Assembly: GCA_964444885.1 (NCBI GenBank)
Contig: CAYUIZ010000140.1
Coordinates: forward strand, 1 to 6,762
From: CAYRGQ01 sp964444885
GTDB taxonomy: Bacteria > Bacteroidota > Bacteroidia > Sphingobacteriales > Sphingobacteriaceae
DNA length: 6,762 nucleotides
Reading direction: 5' to 3'
Below the pieces are notes generated by a model that was given only the letters and a program-made list of their open reading frames with translations, was not told the origin of the DNA and ran no database searches. The position numbers and the translations under genes were made by a program. This document shows, in pieces, positions 5,369-6,762 of the stretch. How positions within the stretch are numbered: position 1 is the first letter of the stretch; every line of letters starts with the position of its first letter.

Positions 5369-6643
5369 ATGAATATACTGATCATCGGCTCGGGCGGTCG
5401 CGAAAGCGCTTTTGCCTGGAAACTCGCACAAAGCAACGAACTTTCCCAACTGTACATAGCCCCCGGCAATGCGGGCACGAGCCAATACGGCACCAACGTG
5501 CCGCTTGCGGTCACGGATTTTGACGGCATTGCGGAGTTTGCACTCGCCCATGCCGTTGACATGGTCTTGGTAGGGCCGGAAGAGCCACTCGTCAAAGGCA
5601 TTCACGATTATTTCCTGCGCCGCGAGGACCTGGCCGACATTCCGGTCATTGGCCCGCAACAGGCAGGCGCCCAATTGGAAGGAAGCAAAGACTTCTCCAA
5701 ACAGTTTATGGCACGCCACGGCATCCCAACGGCGGCGTCCCGCTCCTTTGGCCAAGACAACCTCGACGAAGGGCTGGCCTATCTGGAGACCCAGCAGCTT
5801 CCCATCGTGCTGAAAGCGGATGGACTGGCTGCCGGCAAAGGGGTGTTGATCTGCGAAACCCTGGAACAAGCCAAAGAAGAACTGCAAGCGATGATCAGCG
5901 ATGCGAAATTTGGCGATGCCAGCCGGGTCGTGGTGATCGAAGAATTCCTGCGGGGCATCGAACTGTCCGTATTCGTGCTGACCGATGGCGACACCTATAA
6001 AATCCTGCCCAGCGCCAAGGACTACAAGCGTATCGGCGAGCGGGACACCGGGCTGAACACGGGAGGCATGGGATCCGTTTCGCCGGTTCCTTTTGCGGAC
6101 AGCGCGTTTCTGGACAAAGTAGAGCAACGGGTCATCATCCCGACCATCAACGGACTAAAGAAGGATGGCATCCCTTACAAAGGCTTTATTTTCATCGGGC
6201 TGATGAATATGGCGGGCGAGCCTTATGTGATTGAATACAATGTGCGCATGGGCGACCCGGAGACGGAAAGCGTATTGCCTCGTATCGAGAGCGACCTGCT
6301 CGACCTCTTGCAGGGCGTAGCGACCGGCACCTTGGCCGACCGCTCCTTTACCCTATCGCCAAAGACGGCCGCTACGGTGATGCTGGTTTCGGGCGGATAC
6401 CCGGGCGACTATAGCTCGGGCATGCAGATTGACAACATCGAAAGCGTGAAGGAGTCGCTCGTATTCCATGCAGGCACCCGCGAGGAGCATGGCGTGGTGA
6501 AAACGGCTGGCGGGCGTGTAATCGCGGTCACAGCATTGAAAGACACGCTATTTGATGCTTTGCAACAAGCTACCGCAGATGCCGGACGCATCTATTTTGA
6601 GGGCAAAAACTTCCGCCGCGACATCGGGTTTGACCTGATTTGA
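5369..6643 (+). CDS. purD: Phosphoribosylamine-glycine ligase (GAR synthetase)
   Basis: 424-aa cytoplasmic ATP-grasp enzyme, full length. It joins 5-phosphoribosylamine and glycine with ATP to make glycinamide ribonucleotide, the second step of purine synthesis. The N-terminal loop GSGGRE is at 7-12, the ATP-grasp segment LKADGLAAGKGV at 148-159, GLNTGGMG at 228-235 and the PurD signature RMGDPETE at 293-300, followed by the C-terminal domain. The residue after GRE is Ser13, whereas E. coli PurD has His there (GREH). The start is fixed because the first strand and loop begin at residue 2 and no room is left for another start. It stands alone, not in a pur cluster, diverging from the operon to its left. 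The gene is probably read from a leaderless transcript. No clear terminator follows before the tRNA promoter. Confidence 0.97.
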   Translation: MNILIIGSGGRESAFAWKLAQSNELSQLYIAPGNAGTSQYGTNVPLAVTDFDGIAEFALAHAVDMVLVGPEEPLVKGIHDYFLRREDLADIPVIGPQQAGAQLEGSKDFSKQFMARHGIPTAASRSFGQDNLDEGLAYLETQQLPIVLKADGLAAGKGVLICETLEQAKEELQAMISDAKFGDASRVVVIEEFLRGIELSVFVLTDGDTYKILPSAKDYKRIGERDTGLNTGGMGSVSPVPFADSAFLDKVEQRVIIPTINGLKKDGIPYKGFIFIGLMNMAGEPYVIEYNVRMGDPETESVLPRIESDLLDLLQGVATGTLADRSFTLSPKTAATVMLVSGGYPGDYSSGMQIDNIESVKESLVFHAGTREEHGVVKTAGGRVIAVTALKDTLFDALQQATADAGRIYFEGKNFRRDIGFDLI

Positions 6644-6661
6644 CGGCCATTGTGATCGGAT

Positions 6662-6693
6662 TTTGAAAATAGCGCAAAATACTGCTATATTTG
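6662..6693 (+). promoter_or_regulatory. Promoter of the tRNA-Glu gene
   Basis: TTTG (6662-6665) and TATATTTG (6686-6693) match the -33 and -7 elements of Bacteroidota promoters, with a 20-base spacer. Transcription should begin near 6697-6700, leaving a 5' leader of about 10 bases before the mature tRNA at 6710. This is the best complete promoter match in the window, as expected for a stable RNA gene. Confidence 0.75.
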
Positions 6694-6696
6694 CGC
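6672..6696. repeat. Inverted repeat overlapping the tRNA promoter
   Basis: GCGCAAA (6672-6678) is the perfect inverse of TTTGCGC (6690-6696) with an 11-base spacer. The right arm covers the end of the -7 box, and the whole repeat lies between the -33 element and the start of transcription. It may be an operator, the end hairpin of the purD mRNA (though no T run follows), or chance. Confidence 0.4.
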
Positions 6697-6709
6697 ACCA
6701 TTACCCGAT

Positions 6710-6762
6710 GGCCCGTTCGTCTAGGGGTTAGGACGCCAGATTTTCATTCTGGAAACAGGGGT
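6710..6762 (+). tRNA. tRNA-Glu (anticodon UUC), 3' part beyond the window
   Basis: The first 53 bases of a tRNA fold as expected: acceptor 5' strand GGCCCGT (6710-6716), D arm GTCT...GGAC, anticodon stem CCAGA/TCTGG around the loop TTTTCAT, whose middle TTC is the glutamate anticodon, a five-base variable loop and the T-stem 5' strand GGGGT. The window ends there, so the T loop, acceptor 3' strand and discriminator are not seen. It supplies glutamyl-tRNA for translation and, in most bacteria, for haem synthesis. It may continue into a tRNA or rRNA cluster. Confidence 0.95.

Noticed and set aside
5342..6127. Minus-strand open frame of 261 codons over purD
   Set aside because: It is a shadow of the conserved PurD frame. 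GC-rich codon use leaves long antisense frames; the translation shows no family features.

Overview
The window looks like chromosomal DNA from a GC-rich member of the Bacteroidota. Three things suggest this. Promoter elements of the TAnnTTTG type (the -7 box of this phylum) lie ahead of purD, the tRNA and the left-edge gene. One gene encodes a macroglobulin-like protein with a TonB-plug domain, an architecture I know only from Bacteroidota. The tRNA-Glu also reads like those of this phylum. I cannot name the genus; the purD and fatty-acid genes would fit Sphingobacteriales, Chitinophagales or Cytophagales.

Layout. At the left edge (1-22, minus) is the first few codons of a leftward gene, with a good promoter at 68-99. 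An AT-rich gap follows, holding a cluster of TATCGAT repeats (107-124). From 4811 down to 349 runs a compact leftward operon: a 911-aa secreted or outer-membrane macroglobulin/plug protein, then a delta3,delta2-enoyl-CoA isomerase whose ATG directly abuts the preceding TAA, then a 2,4-dienoyl-CoA reductase of the short-chain dehydrogenase family. A bulged intrinsic terminator closes it 16 bases after the last stop. A 557-base divergent gap (4812-5368) has no convincing gene but contains a strong 9-bp hairpin and a second small hairpin. Then come purD (rightward, complete) and a tRNA-Glu(UUC) with its own promoter, cut by the right edge.

How they work together. The isomerase and the reductase are the two classic auxiliary enzymes that let beta-oxidation pass the double bonds of unsaturated fatty acids, so the operon's soluble part has a clear shared job. 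Why a cell-surface macroglobulin/plug protein leads that operon is not explained and is the most interesting point of the window. purD (purine synthesis) and the tRNA are housekeeping genes with separate promoters; the purD promoter sits so close to the ATG that its mRNA is probably leaderless.

I found no CRISPR array, insertion sequence, phage gene or clearly new defence or metabolic system.
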